Part shown: piece after piece, positions 11,801 to 23,434 of the stretch
Numbering within the stretch: the stretch's first letter is position 1
Layout of the letters: each line of letters begins with the position of its first letter
NCBI RefSeq assembly: GCF_000003195.3
Contig: NC_012870.2
Span: 51,480,049-51,544,048 of the forward strand
DNA from: Sorghum bicolor
Lineage: Eukaryota; Streptophyta; Magnoliopsida; Poales; Poaceae
Length of the DNA stretch: 64,000 bases
Reading direction: 5' to 3'
Program-made: the position numbers and the translations under genes
Notes under the pieces: generated by a model
The model's database searches: none
What the model saw: only the letters and a program-made list of their open reading frames with translations
Told to the model about the DNA's origin: nothing

Positions 11801-14800
11801 CCTGGCTTGCTTTTGCTGATGGAGGTAGCGAGCTGCTTGCTGTACCATCATGATGTTATCCTGAATGAAACTTGATAAATGCACTTTGAATTGGAGAGAC
11901 CAATTCATTAAGTCGTCTAGCCAAACGATTAGCTAGAATTTTTATGATAAGCTTAGCAAAGGAGTGAACCAAGCTGATAGGCCTGAAATCTTAATATTCA
12001 AGGCCTCAGCTTTCTTTGGGAGAAGTGTGATATAAGCCGAGTTCAATTGCTCAAAATTGCAAAATTTTCTGCACCAAATAGCTGCCATCACCTCCACTTT
12101 GATTACAGGCCAACACGCCTTGTAACTTTGCCAGTAAATCCATCCGGCCCTGGGGATTTGTCAGGAGGGAGCGAGCAAATTGTCTGCCAAACTTCCACCT
12201 CAGAAAACGGAGCCTCTAGCTCTGACAAATCATGCTGTGGAATGGCCAATGCCTCCAGGTTGAAGGTTTCATCATGATCCGGGGCTTCCCCAAGGAGACT
12301 ATTATAGAAATAAAAAATATTCTCCTCCTCCTCATGGCTAGTGAGTACTTATCCGTCATCTGAGGTGAGCTTGCATATGAAATTCTTCCGTTTGCGGTGT
12401 CTAGCAAAAGAGTGGAACAAGGAAGTATTGACGTCTCCTTCGTCTAGCCAAGAGATGCAGGAACGACTACGTGCTATTGTGCGCTGCACGGAGGACAAGG
12501 CCAGTGAGTGTCTTTTAAGCTGATTCCGCAGCCATATTTCCTGATTGGACAAACTTCAATTATCGTGGGCAATTTCTAGCTGATGAAGGACTTCTCTAGC
12601 AAGTCCAAGCTGAGAGTTTACTTGACCAACCTTCCTGTGGCTCCAACTCTAAAGACCCCTAACTGTCGTTCTGAATTTTTGGGCCAGAGTGTCGAAAGGA
12701 CATATAGATGCTGGAACCAAAGACCAGGCTTGTTCCACTGCCTCTGCAAACCCATCAAGTTTTGTCTAGAAGGCTTTGAAAGAAAATCTGGCCTTTTCAG
12801 GTTTGACTGCATTTAGACTGAGAAGGAGAGGTCAGTCATCAACGCCATTTGTAGAGGCACTTTGCAACAAATTATTTCGGTAAATTTGATCCTAGTTTGT
12901 GGAACACAAGGCTCTGTCCAATCTAACCAATGTAGGTGAGTCCTACTGGTTCGATCAAGTGAACTTACGTCCACACATGGGCATATCCAGTAGACCAAGA
13001 TCATTGATTAGGCGACAAAACCTTTGTAGTTCTCCATTACAAACCAAGGACCCTGACATGCAGCTGGAACATCCCTCAGTTCTTGCAAGAACATCAGCTT
13101 GTTATCATCACCACCTTGAGGTCCACACATGCCAGTAAACCACCAGGCTTGACCATTAGCCAGACAGAACTGAACCGAGATGCAATGATTATCTGTCCGA
13201 ACCACAGTGGCAAGACCAAGGTTATGATTCCAGATAATGAAAATCCCTCCACTCGTGCCATTTGACGGCAATTCAACAGAGTAAGAAAAATTGGAGCCAA
13301 ACATAGCCAGAATTACACCACGAGAAATCCTAGCCATCTTGGTTTCCTGAAAACAGACTATATCCACCCTTGATGAAAAAATCAGAGTGCGCACAGAGTC
13401 CTGTGGTACCTTAGAATTGAGCCCCCACACATTCCAACACAATATATTAGACAGATTCATTGATGCAGGAATATCAAAACGACCCAAGTCACAATCAAAC
13501 AGCAAAGCTAGGAAATCAACTCATGCTCCACCATTTCCTCATTCGGAATCCTCCAGCTTAACAAAGCAGCAAGTGCTTGTGTCTGAGAGTTGGTCAACAA
13601 AGAGGACTGCGTAAATAGCTGTATGTAATGATCAAGTGCCTCCTGGCTGATGCCTTCAGACTCTTCAAGAATTTCCAGCGCGCATCACTCTCTTCTTGCT
13701 GTGGGTTGTGGTCGTGGCACCCACCTCCTCAGGTTGAACTCCAGAGATGCGGCCACTTTGTCGAGGAGGGGCTCCTGGGATGCAGCCACGCTGACGAATT
13801 CTGTTGGTGCGCAAGGTGGGAAGGATCTTGGATGTCTTCTTCGAGATCTTCGCCATGAAATTTGAGCGCTTGCTGGGAAGCGCGGCAGTGTGCTCGCAGA
13901 TACAATACAAGGTGTGCTGGCCTACTGTCGCCTTCAATAGATCTATCAGGGCCATCACCATCAATAGACGGCCCATCTTCACCATCAAGCTGAAGCTCCC
14001 CCATTACTGTAGTAGCATCGGGCACACAGCAAGAAGCATCAAACACGAAGTTGGCCCCCTTGAAGAACGGGCCAGTACGCACAAGGACTCCTTGCAAGCC
14101 GGGCACGTGCCCAAGCCAGCCAATGTAGAAGCCATATTGGTAGATGGCTGGGGCAGCCGCTAGGTTGTTAATGTCGCTGCATAGGGGAGGTGTAACATGT
14201 GGGGTGGGCTCCAAGGAAGGGACAACAAAATCCCGCTTTTCCATGGCGGCAGAGTCCCACGGCTCTACGGTGGCAGAGTGCCATGGCTCCTCGGCGGCAG
14301 AGTCCCACGACTCCAGGCTGGCAGAGCCCCGCGGCTCCATGTGGCCATCCCCCATAGGTCGTGGCCCTAGCCACTCATGCGGTGGGGACGAGAATAACTA
14401 GCATCCATGGCATCTCCACCATCCCCACTGGACAACCCATGGTTGGGGCAATGATCAGCATCTTCACGTAAGTTCTGATGATCATCTTTCGACAGTCTCT
14501 GAGGACCAGAGTGACCTTTCTTCTGTGTCCTATGCTGCAGCTTCTGGCCTTACGAGCCTTCCGGCACCTTACCGTGGGCAGCCGAGATTAACGGAGGAAA
14601 ACCCCATGCCCGGCCGCCACAGACTTTGGGCGTTAGACTAGACGTTAGAGTCGAGGCACTTCAGGGCGAGAGCCACTAGTTGTCGTGGACAGCCAGATGA
14701 ACGACGCCCAAGTCCCCGGCGGCTCACCGCACGGTGACCAGGAGAGAAGCAGTTGAAGCATTTCCCCTGGAGGTCCGCCGAGATCAGAGTTTTTTTTAGA

Positions 14801-17800
14801 TAATGGATAAAATATCTAGCTTCATCTACCAAAAGTAGAATCAGATCAATTATTACAAAGTCCAAATTTGAGCACACAACCGTTCACATGACTATGGAAA
14901 CAAAAGAAACGTTCTTGACTAAGCAAAACCGACAAATCTATGTGACAGCCAACAGCCGCCGAGATCAGATGATGAGGGGGGTGCTGCACAAGACGCATGC
15001 ACTCCTTACATGCACTACGGGCGCGTTTGCGACCATGGCCAATCGGCCCAGCTGTGCCCTCCGCGTGCAACTGCCGGTGTTTGTCTTCTTGGACCCACCA
15101 TCAAGCATGGCTATCGGCACACAAATCACCTTCTCTCTCTTGGCTCCCAGAAAACGAGGTGGAGGTTCGTTTCTTGACGGCCTGGCTCGCTTGAGCGATG
15201 GAGCAGCACGCTGGAGTGTTGGAGGCATGGTCGAGTAACCTCCGGTCAACCCCGCAGCTGTGAACGCCGTTTGTGCTCGTCGCCGCTGCTACAACCAAGC
15301 CATGCTGTCAGGACGAGGAAGACAACCACAAGCGAGCATGGACGTCACCGGTGTCAGCTTGTCTGCCGGCGCTGTTGTCGGCAACGGTGACGACTCGCAG
15401 GAGGCCTTCGCACGCCACCACGACGTCCAACAGCACTGCAACGATGCCGGCGCCATGCCCGCTGAGCAGCAGGGCCTCCTGCTTGGAGGCCGAGATCGAG
15501 CGCCGCAACCACGAGGCCGAGCTCCTCGCGCTCATGCGCCTCCACCCGGTCTGCACGCTCGTCCCCTCCTTCCTCCTCTCCTCCCCTGCAGCGCCACCAC
15601 CGCCACGTCCTTAGGCGCCCTCCACCGCCGCACCATCCTCACTCCTGCAGATGTGGCACGAGCTCAAGGTCGAGCTTGGTGGCAGCCATGGCCATGGTGA
15701 AATACACCACTTGGGTGTTTGATGAAATGCCAATAAGGAATGAAAGGGTGGTAATGTTACCACATCCTGAATCTAGGGTCACCGTATTTATATGTACAGG
15801 CAACACAAACACGATCTAAATAGAGCTCGATTCTATTGGGCCACGTTGTCAAACATGAGCAGTTGCACCATTTGAACCATACTCTAGTCAGCCATGCCAT
15901 GGCCAGCCGGCCAGGCTGGGCAGATGCACCCTCACAAACACGCCCTACGACTCCCCACATTTGACCAGCCATCTGCATCAGGATCCCATGGCGCTCTCTG
16001 TTGGCCGCGTGTATCCTGCCACAGTACGATGCGGGGCGGCACTTGAGGAGTGTGGCAGGCAGCAGTTGAGGCCATCCGATGGACAACACCAGACTCCTGC
16101 AAGGCCGTCACTAGTTGAGCGTCCGATATGAGGACCTCCATGAGTGATGGAGGGGCACCGCCGCCAGACTTCCTGGAGGGAGGAGAGTCGTTGCCCCAGC
16201 GCTGGGCTTTGGAATGGCCCGCAGTGGTGTGGGAAGGGGTTGGGGAAGGATCTCTTGGCGCCGAGGAAGAAGAGACCACCGCCCGGGAGGCTGCGCGTGG
16301 CCTTGGAGGTAGCCGCCGGGTCCTGGGTGGAGGCCGATGTGGGGCTGGTGGAGGCGGAGGTGCCGGGAGGAACCATGTCTTTAATGTTTCAGGATGAGGG
16401 CAATTTTATTATGCATGTATAAAAAGTTTTGTGGCCCTACTTTTTTGGGCTTTTTTTAGCAGGTTTCCTTCTTTTAGGACAATTGATTCCGTCTCTTTTG
16501 TATAATGACTCCAACTTCTTGATTATAATACGCAATATTATAGCCTCCCAGGTTTCTGACATGTTGACTCTCTAGGTCAATCTCGGAGTGTATATAGCAG
16601 ATAACAAATATGAGTTATCTGTACTTGTGGACCGTGCTATCGGAGCATCAAGCATTCAGGATGGTCAGCTAGAGATTATGCTACACAGGTAAAGTGGCTT
16701 GTGCTCGTTCCAAGACCTTGGTTATCTTAACAAAAAGCTCCATTCCATCACTGCCACACACTATGGTAGTTCCAGTTTGTTTTCTGTGTCTAAATCTGAT
16801 AAGGGAGGCTCATTTACTCAGTGATAGAAACTGTGCCTTGTCAGATTCCAATCTAGAAGTGCAATTCTGTAACTGTGGCTCCCTTTAGCGGCTAGCCACG
16901 CATACTATTAAAATCAGTGGTTTATCAAATTCTTGCACACTTTCCAAGCATTTCCAGTTTAATTTGTAGCCTCTTTTTCCTTTTGAGAGAACATTAATTT
17001 GAAGCAACCCTCTTGATGTTCACCACAAATCTGCATACCGTGTTCTATGAATTCCTTGCACACTGAAACTCTCTCTAACCGCAAATGTTATCAATTTCAG
17101 GCGTTTACTTAATGATGATGGCAGAGGTGTTGCAGAGCCACTTGATGAAGTGGTTTGCGTGGATCAACATTGCGAAGGGCTTACGGTACACCGTACACAT
17201 TTAGTTACAATATTCAAGCGGTCTCTATATTCTCCGGTATTATTTGGCTATCCAGCTACTAATAGCTACTGTAATTCTTCCTCAAAAAATCACAGGCCAG
17301 AGGCACTTACTATATCAATGTCGAAAAGCTAGGGCATGGAGCTCACTGGCGTCGTACATATGGCCAGCAAGTCTATTCTCCTTTTCTCCTTGCTTTTACT
17401 CATGAGGTACATTAGCTTACCCTCTGAACCTTTCTGTTGTGCGTTTTCATGCTGTCAAATTTAACAATTATTCTTGTTACAGGACGCGACAAGCGCGAAA
17501 TCTTACAATGTGGCCAAAGCTACTATGATGGATGTGAATTACAGTCTTCCTGATAATGTTGCAATTATCACTTTGCAGGTGTCACTGTATTTCTCATTCC
17601 ACCCATTACCCATGCATCTGATTACCTATATATTTTCCGTAATGGAGCATGTCTTAACATTTCAGAATCTTGATGATGGTACCACACTACTCCGCTTGGC
17701 CCATCTTTTTCAAGTATGTTTGTAGTTTACTTAAAATTTCTCCTTCATAATTAATCATTGATACTGATCAATATTTGTGGATCTGCAGGCTGGTGAGGAC

Positions 17801-18144
17801 CCGAAATATTCAGTGGTAGCAAAGGTTGATCTGAAAAAGGTCTTCGGAAGGAGAACTGTAAGTAGAAATTTTGCTGCAGCTCTTCTAGTATTTTTTATCA
17901 GAACTTAGATGTCCCAATTCCATTAAATGTTAATGCTTATTCAATGCATGTGCAGATCAAGGAATTGACCGAGACTAACCTTTCCGCAAATCAAAAGAAG
18001 TCAGAGATGAAGAAGCTCAAGTGGAGGGTTATTGGGGATATGGAAAATGGTACTACCTCAGTAAAAGGTGGCCCGGTTGATTGTCGAGCTCTAGTTGTTG
18101 CGCTGGGACCCATGGAGATACGCACCTTCTTGCTGAGATTTTAA
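5885..18144 (+). CDS. Alpha-mannosidase (GH38), C-terminal part, 11 exons
   Basis: This encodes the C-terminal 338 residues of a plant class II alpha-mannosidase (glycoside hydrolase family 38, EC 3.2.1.24), which trims alpha-mannose from N-glycans in the vacuole or apoplast. Exons: 5885-5956, 9047-9094, 9203-9322, 9497-9562, 16576-16688, 17101-17185, 17296-17406, 17483-17578, 17666-17713, 17789-17857 and 17956-18144 (stop TAA). All junctions obey GT-AG and keep one frame, with no internal stop. Recognisable C-terminal family blocks are RGPLFDEVHQQFSSWIYQ (exon 1 here), GPIPVDDDVGKEVITQ, the DSNGRD block, VYIADNKYELSVLVDRAIG and the LNPxEIRTFLL-type end (LGPMEIRTFLLRF). Zinc and catalytic residues are in the N-terminal half, which is not present upstream in the window. 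Two introns are swollen by antisense LINEs. The open frame argues for a functional gene or a recent pseudogene. The first coding exon here corresponds to the exon expected after 62994 in the second copy. Confidence 0.93.
6235..8620 (-). mobile_element. Degenerate LINE (L1-type) fragment in gene 1 intron
   Basis: Minus-strand translation gives reverse-transcriptase thumb and C-terminal pieces of an L1-clade LINE. One block contains PLSLRKLTKAQVQPIIDRIA (around 7600) and another contains IISGLL...LDPLSPKLFILVMDVL (around 7950-8110). Downstream there is a zinc-finger-RVT-like tail (6793-7233). Several frameshifts and stops are present. The 3' end lies at the T/A-rich run near 6235-6250, and the 5' side is truncated near 8620. 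It is related to the full-length LINE at 9890-16379, whose matching block reads PLSLKKLTRAQIQPTIDKVA. It is antisense to the mannosidase gene and within a 3.1 kb intron. Confidence 0.8.
10064..13505 (-). pseudogene. LINE ORF2 (endonuclease-reverse transcriptase), broken
   Basis: Reading from 13505 down, the order is as follows. An apurinic-endonuclease-like domain begins ILCWNVWGLNSK, includes DIVCFQETK, and spans about 13010-13460. A degraded linker follows to about 12000. Reverse transcriptase covers about 11100-11910, with LLKLDITKAFDFVSW, a RGLRQGDPLS block and the catalytic YADDV motif (about 11480). A thumb/connection piece covers 10565-11041, with LFWTDRWLHG. Last comes a zinc-finger-RVT tail with CVLCEQQEKTINHLL (10311-10532). 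At least five frame breaks or stops prevent a full protein. The domain order is standard for plant L1-clade elements. Confidence 0.85.
14248..14343 (-). repeat. 24-bp tandem repeat, 4 units, in LINE ORF1
   Basis: Units start at 14248, 14272, 14296 and 14320. Each begins GGCAGAGTCCCACGGCTC or a close variant. The 24-bp period keeps the frame and encodes a repeated E-x-W-D/H-S-A octad on the minus strand. Confidence 0.9.
14775..14969 (-). mobile_element. 167-bp non-LTR insertion in LINE ORF1, 14-bp TSD
   Basis: CCGCCGAGATCAGA occurs at 14775-14788 and 14956-14969. The insert starts with a T run (poly(A) on the minus strand) next to TAGATAATGGATAAAATATC. It has no tRNA-like head, so a 5'-truncated LINE tail is more likely than a SINE. 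It breaks the ORF1 reading frame after the zinc knuckle and is therefore younger than the host LINE. Confidence 0.8.
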
Positions 18145-18177
18145 TTGCATTTACCATGTTTGTAAAGAAAAAAGAAC

Positions 18178-18183
18178 AATAAA
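18178..18183 (+). terminator. Poly(A) signal of alpha-mannosidase gene 1
   Basis: AATAAA begins 34 bases after the TAA stop of the mannosidase, a plausible near-upstream polyadenylation element. Confidence 0.5.
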
Positions 18184-19370
18184 TGGAGAAGTTGCTACAA
18201 TTATTTCCACATGTAAAAAAATAGATAAAGTACACAAAATCTGAGTTCAAATAGAAGTTAAACTTGCGTGATGGAAATACACACCCACACCAAACTAGTT
18301 CAAGTACTTTTTATTTGGTTCCTTACATTAGATTGCATCTGGGCTTATGAGATGCAGGATAACCATGCTACGTTGGATGCCATGTGAGTTTGCACAGTCC
18401 TCAAAGCACACACTTGGCTGCATTGAGCAATACTGATACCTACTGCAAGCTTGCCTTGTGCAGTAGTTGGAATTCCCTCACCTCCGCCACACCTCCATGA
18501 CAATGACACCGCCTCCACCATACCATCTATGATGTGTGGTTGTCTACCAGCATCGTCGTGACGGCCCCACTGCCTCTTAGAATCCCGCAGCATCATTCAT
18601 CTTTGTGAGACCCAAACAATGTCGTTTCCAATATCCCCTGGTCGCTGGTGTAATGTGCACCTCTAGGCAGACAAGCATGGGCCCTAGTTCACCCTAAAGT
18701 CCTAAACTCTGATGAAACAACCTGTTGCATCTTTGCTGCCATGAGAAAGAAAGAAAGGAGATGGTATGAGAGAGAGAGAGAGAGTTGTTGTACATTACTT
18801 GATTTGTGTAGTTCACTTGTACTCCCAACTTCTTCGGTCTTTATACTTGCCATCACGAGTTAAGGGTACAATCCAATCCACCAACTTTTTTTTGAGAATC
18901 AAACTTTTGCTGCTCCCTTCACAGCTAGGAATGTGCACATACAAGATGAACAACTTTCGTCATTGGTAGAAGAGAAATTCATCAAAAAAAAAACCTTTTT
19001 GTGATGAATTAGTGATGAATTTTGGTTCGTCAAAAACCAACTGTCACATTTGATGCACAGTGATAAACCTGATTTTTTAGTCATATAAGTGAATTCATCA
19101 GTGATGAAAAATTTTTTGTGATAAACCACTGTTTTCGTCAAAAATTGAACAATGAGCTTTGTCCATGTGGCGACTCGTCACACCCCAAAATTTTCATTTT
19201 TGGTTGTGATTAGAAAACATTAAAATAAAACAAGAGATTTAATTATTTATGTACAATTAATTGTCCAAGATTTATTTATGTTTTGCCAATTTATAGCATG
19301 GAACATGTGAATTTATAATAATTTAACAACTTAATGTAATGATCTGTTGCATCCATGGCGTTTGCATATG

Positions 19371-19374
<4 letters not shown>
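18184..19374. other. Intergenic sequence downstream of gene 1, no gene
   Basis: No coding region is recognised. There is a GA microsatellite at about 18767-18784. A stretch of short inverted GATGAA/TTCATC-type repeats lies at about 18970-19130 and may be a fragment of a DNA transposon. A TCACACCCCAAAATTTTC motif at about 19180 resembles an LTR start and is mirrored by GAAAATTTTAGGGTGTGA at about 44936-44953. Confidence 0.5.

Positions 19375-19430
<56 letters not shown>
19375..19430. repeat. (TA)28 microsatellite
   Basis: An uninterrupted TA dinucleotide run of 56 bases. It is followed by a short direct repeat of AACAAGTTTAGGAGTCGTTT at about 19452 and 19483. Confidence 0.98.
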
Positions 19431-19433
<3 letters not shown>

Positions 19434-19727
19434 TGATAATAACTTTCAAAACAAGTTTAGGAGTCGTTTTTATACTTTCAAAAACAAGTTTAGGAGTCGT
19501 TTGCATATGGTTTTTTATACTTCTTCTTGGAACCTTTAATTTTACAAACCCTTTTCATCGCTCCAAACACTTTCCTTTGGTTCCTCATACGACAATTACG
19601 GTGTTGATGGTGGTGTCGGGTATTAATATCAGGGACACTCGGAGGAAGGGATCTAGGACCCCGAGGGCACATATTCCATCTCGTCCAACCACTCGAGAGG
19701 GAGGAATTCTGCCTGGCTCGACCCTAA

Positions 19728-19957
19728 GGCCTTGTTTACTTTCCAAAAATTTTCAAGATTCCCCATCACATCGAATCTTTGTACACATGCATGAAGCATT
19801 AAATATGGACGAAAATAAAAACTAATTACACAGTTTGTCTGTAATTTGCGAGACGAATCTTTTGAGCCTAGTTACTCCATAATTAGATAATAATTGTCAC
19901 AAACAAACGAAAGTGCTACAGTAGCCAAAGCTAAAAATTTTCGCGAACTAAACAAGG
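19728..19957. mobile_element. GGCCTTGTTTA-type MITE
   Basis: The left end is GGCCTTGTTTACTTTCC and the right end is GCGAACTAAACAAGG. The interior has the ATTAAATATGGACGAAAATA and GAGACGAATCTTTTGAGCC blocks typical of this very common grass MITE. A second member with the same blocks is at 45802-46034. The superfamily is not assigned. Confidence 0.85.
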
Positions 19958-20600
19958 TAGCGCATAGGCCTCATGGGGACCCGCACTGCCCCCAACCAGT
20001 ACGGACTCGTAAAGGCGCAAGCCCAAGGTCCACGTCCAGAGCGCCGCCACGACCGCCGTCCTCGTGCCCAGGTCGAAGTGGTATCTCCCTCGCCAAGGTA
20101 GTTAGCGTGCTACTAGCTCCGCGTTGACGCCGTGCTCATGATCGGCTCTCTCTTTTCAGCTCTACCGGTCTAGACTAGACACACCAGAGCGTAGTCTCGC
20201 TGCCGTGTCCTTGCCGCCGTGGTCATCTCCATCTATGGCAACTGCCTCCGATCCGTAGCGCCTCTGCTTCTTTTAACTGACCCAACGGGTCCACGGTGAG
20301 CTCCCGATGCTCCCTACCTTCTCTATTTCATAACAGCTCGTTGGGGCCGGTGTGTGCCGCTGGCCGTGGCCGCCATGGCCGGCCGGCGTCTGGCCTGCCC
20401 CATAGTTCTAGCTGCTCCATTTACACCGTGGATAGATCTGCTTAATTAGTTCTTCTGAGCTCATAGGTGCGCTAGCCATGACGCTGGAGATCTCACCAAC
20501 TTTCTGGACCCGCTGGGTCAACTTCTGCCACACCATGGTCAGCGAGGGCTCGCCCCAGGCATAGTGGCCAGAGAGAGAGAGAGGGTAGAGAAGGGCTCGG
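19958..20600. other. GC-rich island, no recognised gene
   Basis: This stretch is clearly richer in G+C than its AT-rich neighbours, but no long open frame or known domain was found. It may be the leader or LTR of an unrecognised retroelement, or a gene relic. A GA run lies at about 20572-20583. Confidence 0.4.
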
Positions 20601-22116
20601 TGGGCATCCTTTTCTTTTTCGAAAAAATGCTTAATATGATTTTGTTTTGTTTTAATTATATAAATTCACAGGACTACGACAAAAATTATGAAAAGTTTTG
20701 TGTATGCTTTACATGATGTACTCTACCTAGGAAAAATATGAATTAAGAAATTTTAATACTTTTTCTATAATCTAAAAATACCTCTTTGAATTAATAAATG
20801 TAACATCCATGATTTTTATAGGCAAAAATAAATAAATTTTTATTCTGAATTTTTTTGACAATGTTTCATATGTTCTGATCTACATTCACAAAAATTTTGG
20901 TACTGTTTTGATAAATTTTGATATTATACTTAATTATATGCTTTTAAATAATTGTTTTAAATGCTTAAATAATTAGAATAAATATTATTTTGACTTGATT
21001 GTGTTTTGGATTGATTGTAGACCCTGGGACACTTTTACCTCTACTAGTATAATGCCTGTGCTGACACTACGACTTTATCTTGAGAATTTCTCTTAAAACA
21101 ACAAAATTGTTTTTGTATAGTCTAATTTTTATACAATTGTATTTGAGTCTATTTATAATTTAAAGATAGTTTTGCATATAAGAATGCATAGTAAAGTTAT
21201 TTCTAATATTATAACCATCTAAGTTATATTCTACCTAACTCTTTAATCATGTATTGGAGATCTTCAAGGATGTTGTCGAAACATTCATTGCACGCATGAT
21301 TCATCAAAACATCCGCCAAGAATTCCATCCTCAATGAAGTTGAGATTTGAGCATGGTATAGATAATATAATAATAAGTTATTATTTTTCTGTGTAGTGTA
21401 CTATATATAGCTAGAGACTATATATGCTTACAGTGTTGATCGGCGACAATCTTTCGCCTTCCCACAACTTTATGAAACTGTATACAAGAAAGCCTCCTAG
21501 TTTCATGGACAAGATCTGTTGTTTATTTGATGTACATAAATGAAATAGCTTTTGTAATTTAATAGTGACATGTACTGTTACCGGTGTTTATTATGTGTAA
21601 CCTTTGTTACACATGTAGGGCATTCTTTCTTCCAATTATAAATATTGTCATTCCACTTAGAATTAGATAGCCCCATGACGAGCCCAAACATTCTAGCAAT
21701 AGTGTGAAATGTAGGTACATATGCCATTCTTTGATCATAACCCTTGAAACATACATCATCTTTAAGGGGGTCTATAATGTACACTATGATTTTACCATGT
21801 CCATTATGTCCATTATAGTAGTCGAATCTAAAAACAAACATATAGTACACATAACATAACTTACATTGTTATATGAGAATATAAGTGCTAAACAAAATAA
21901 ATTAATTTTGTATAATAGTACACATAACATAACTTACATTGTTATAATCTTTAATTTTGTACTCCATGTCTGGCCACCACTCAAGTACTTTTCTTAATTT
22001 CCCATAATATACCTTGCCAATTATGCCACAACATCGTGGATCTTGTCCAAACCCTGATATTTCGCGACGATTGTGCAAAAACTAATTAATTAACTATACA
22101 ATTATTGTAAGTCTTT
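20601..22116. other. AT-rich repeat DNA with a degenerate minus-strand coding relic
   Basis: Most of it is AT-rich and featureless. A TGTAACATCC motif at about 20810 resembles an LTR start. On the minus strand, 21578-21850 and about 21950-22070 encode two peptide blocks containing IIVYIIDPL and GIIGKVYYGKLRKVLEWW. These resemble the C-terminal Ulp1-protease-like proteins of plant DNA transposons, but the assignment is weak. The blocks are separated by a 31-bp direct repeat (21843-21873 and 21916-21946). Confidence 0.35.
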
Positions 22117-22121
22117 GATAA

Positions 22122-23320
22122 TGTTGACACCCGTTAACTTACAAAATTTGTTAGCATTTATTTATCTACCAGAAATTAATATCTACTAGAATAGCGTTAT
22201 CACTGACAATATCCACGAGTTTTGTATATTCTGTGTTTTCTAGGGATTATTTCAAAAAGTGCTAAAAAGAGGGATTTAAGTGCTAATCGGCCACGAAACT
22301 TAACCGTGACGGAAGGATGACACCAGAGGATTCAGGCACACTCTAGAAGACACCCGACGCGAGGGGGGAGCGAGCAACCGCCAGGTGGGGGCGGCCGGCC
22401 CCACCCTAGCACCGGCCGACCCCCTTTGGTTAGGGTTTGCTCCCACCTTCCGGAAGCTTCCTCCACCGCCTCTAAGGAGCCATTTCGGCTGCTTGTTAAG
22501 TCGGTTTGATCCAACGGCGCGTGTCCATCCCACCAGGCTATAAATAGAAGGCTGGACCCCCTGGAGGAGGCCAGATCAAGAGATGAAGAGCCAGAGCACT
22601 AGATAAAGGTCCACTAGATCTAGGCTAGCAATCAAGATAGAGATTAGAGAGATAGAATAGAGGAGTAGAGATTCGGAGGAGTCCCAGCCTGTCAGAGCTT
22701 CCTCAGGAGCTGTATTCGGCTCCCTCGCCTAGAACCAACTTGTGTACTTTTGTATTTACCCTTTTGATTTAAGTAAACAACTTGTTTGTATTCGTTCTTT
22801 GGTTTGCAACTCATATTATATTGAGTACTACGATTTCGGTAGCTCCTAGGTCGGAGTAGTGATTCATAGCGTAGACGTGGTGTCTGGGCTATTGTTGCTT
22901 GTGAATGTCCCCTAATCAGCCGGACAATGGTAGTTCGCGTAGGTGACTTTATAGCTGCGTTGATTCCTCTGTAGTCCACTTTCCGTTGATAGGATTGATA
23001 GGATTATAGGTGCCTAATAGGGGATTACTCTGATTCTTTCCCTATTCGGGTTACTTGCCCAATAAGACGATACTATACAAAGTTTACCGGTTATTGGAAC
23101 CAGAGTACATTAGTATTTCCTCATCATCAATAGTCTTCTGGATTGATTGTACCCCCTTAGATTAAGAAATTACAGGCTAGGTCATAAATCACCTACTGTT
23201 CCTTTGGGTTCAATATTAAAACTGGGTTGATCGTGGTGAAGTGTTGATCAGTATATATCTGTGCGCTTGCGGATAATCTGATTATAATCATTATTAGGGT
23301 GCAGTTAATTTATACCAACA
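22122..23320 (+). repeat. Element I 5' LTR
   Basis: Runs from TGTTGACACCCG to TATACCAACA. A TATA box (GCTATAAATAG) lies at about 22538-22548. It differs from the 3' LTR by scattered substitutions and indels, including a stretch near 22870-22920 that is absent from the 3' LTR, so the insertion is not recent. Confidence 0.93.
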
Positions 23321-23328
23321 AGCATTTT

Positions 23329-23346
23329 TGGCGCCATTGCTGGGAA
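23329..23346 (+). promoter_or_regulatory. Element I primer-binding site (tRNA-Asp type)
   Basis: TGGCGCCATTGCTGGGAA starts 8 bases after the LTR end. It differs by three transitions from the complement of the plant tRNA-Asp 3' end, which many Athila-like elements use as primer. Confidence 0.7.
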
Positions 23347-23434
23347 ACGGTTTGCTGATTTTTGACATTAGTCTATCTTAGTCTATAGTTATCCTTTTAT
23401 AAAAAAAATAATTATAAATATATATAATATAAAT

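Larger units (their letters stand above)
13650..16376 (-). pseudogene. LINE ORF1 (nucleic-acid binding), broken, with nested insertion
   Basis: The minus-strand frame opens at an ATG at 16376, only a few bases from the 5' end of the insertion. Proline/serine-rich coding follows, with a zinc knuckle beginning KCFNCFSPGH near 14760 and further basic and acidic stretches to about 13650. This matches plant LINE ORF1 proteins, which bind RNA. The frame is broken in several places and interrupted by an insertion at 14789-14955. A four-unit 24-bp repeat lies within it. Confidence 0.65.
9874..16395 (-). mobile_element. Near-complete L1-type LINE with 16-bp TSD
   Basis: TTTAATGTTTCAGGAT occurs at 9874-9889 and 16380-16395. 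The 6.49 kb between them carries, on the minus strand, an ORF1 region with a CCHC zinc knuckle and an ORF2 with endonuclease, reverse transcriptase and a C-terminal zinc finger. The 3' end next to 9890 is T-rich on the + strand, a decayed poly(A). The whole insertion lies in the gene 1 intron between exons 9497-9562 and 16576-16688, antisense to the gene. ORFs are broken, so it is dead. A further small non-LTR insertion sits in ORF1. Confidence 0.9.

Noticed and set aside
15260..15700. GC-rich + strand frames near 15.2-15.7 kb as a host gene
   Set aside because: They lie inside the TSD-bounded LINE in its ORF1 region and follow from the GC-rich composition. No splice-consistent host exon was found.
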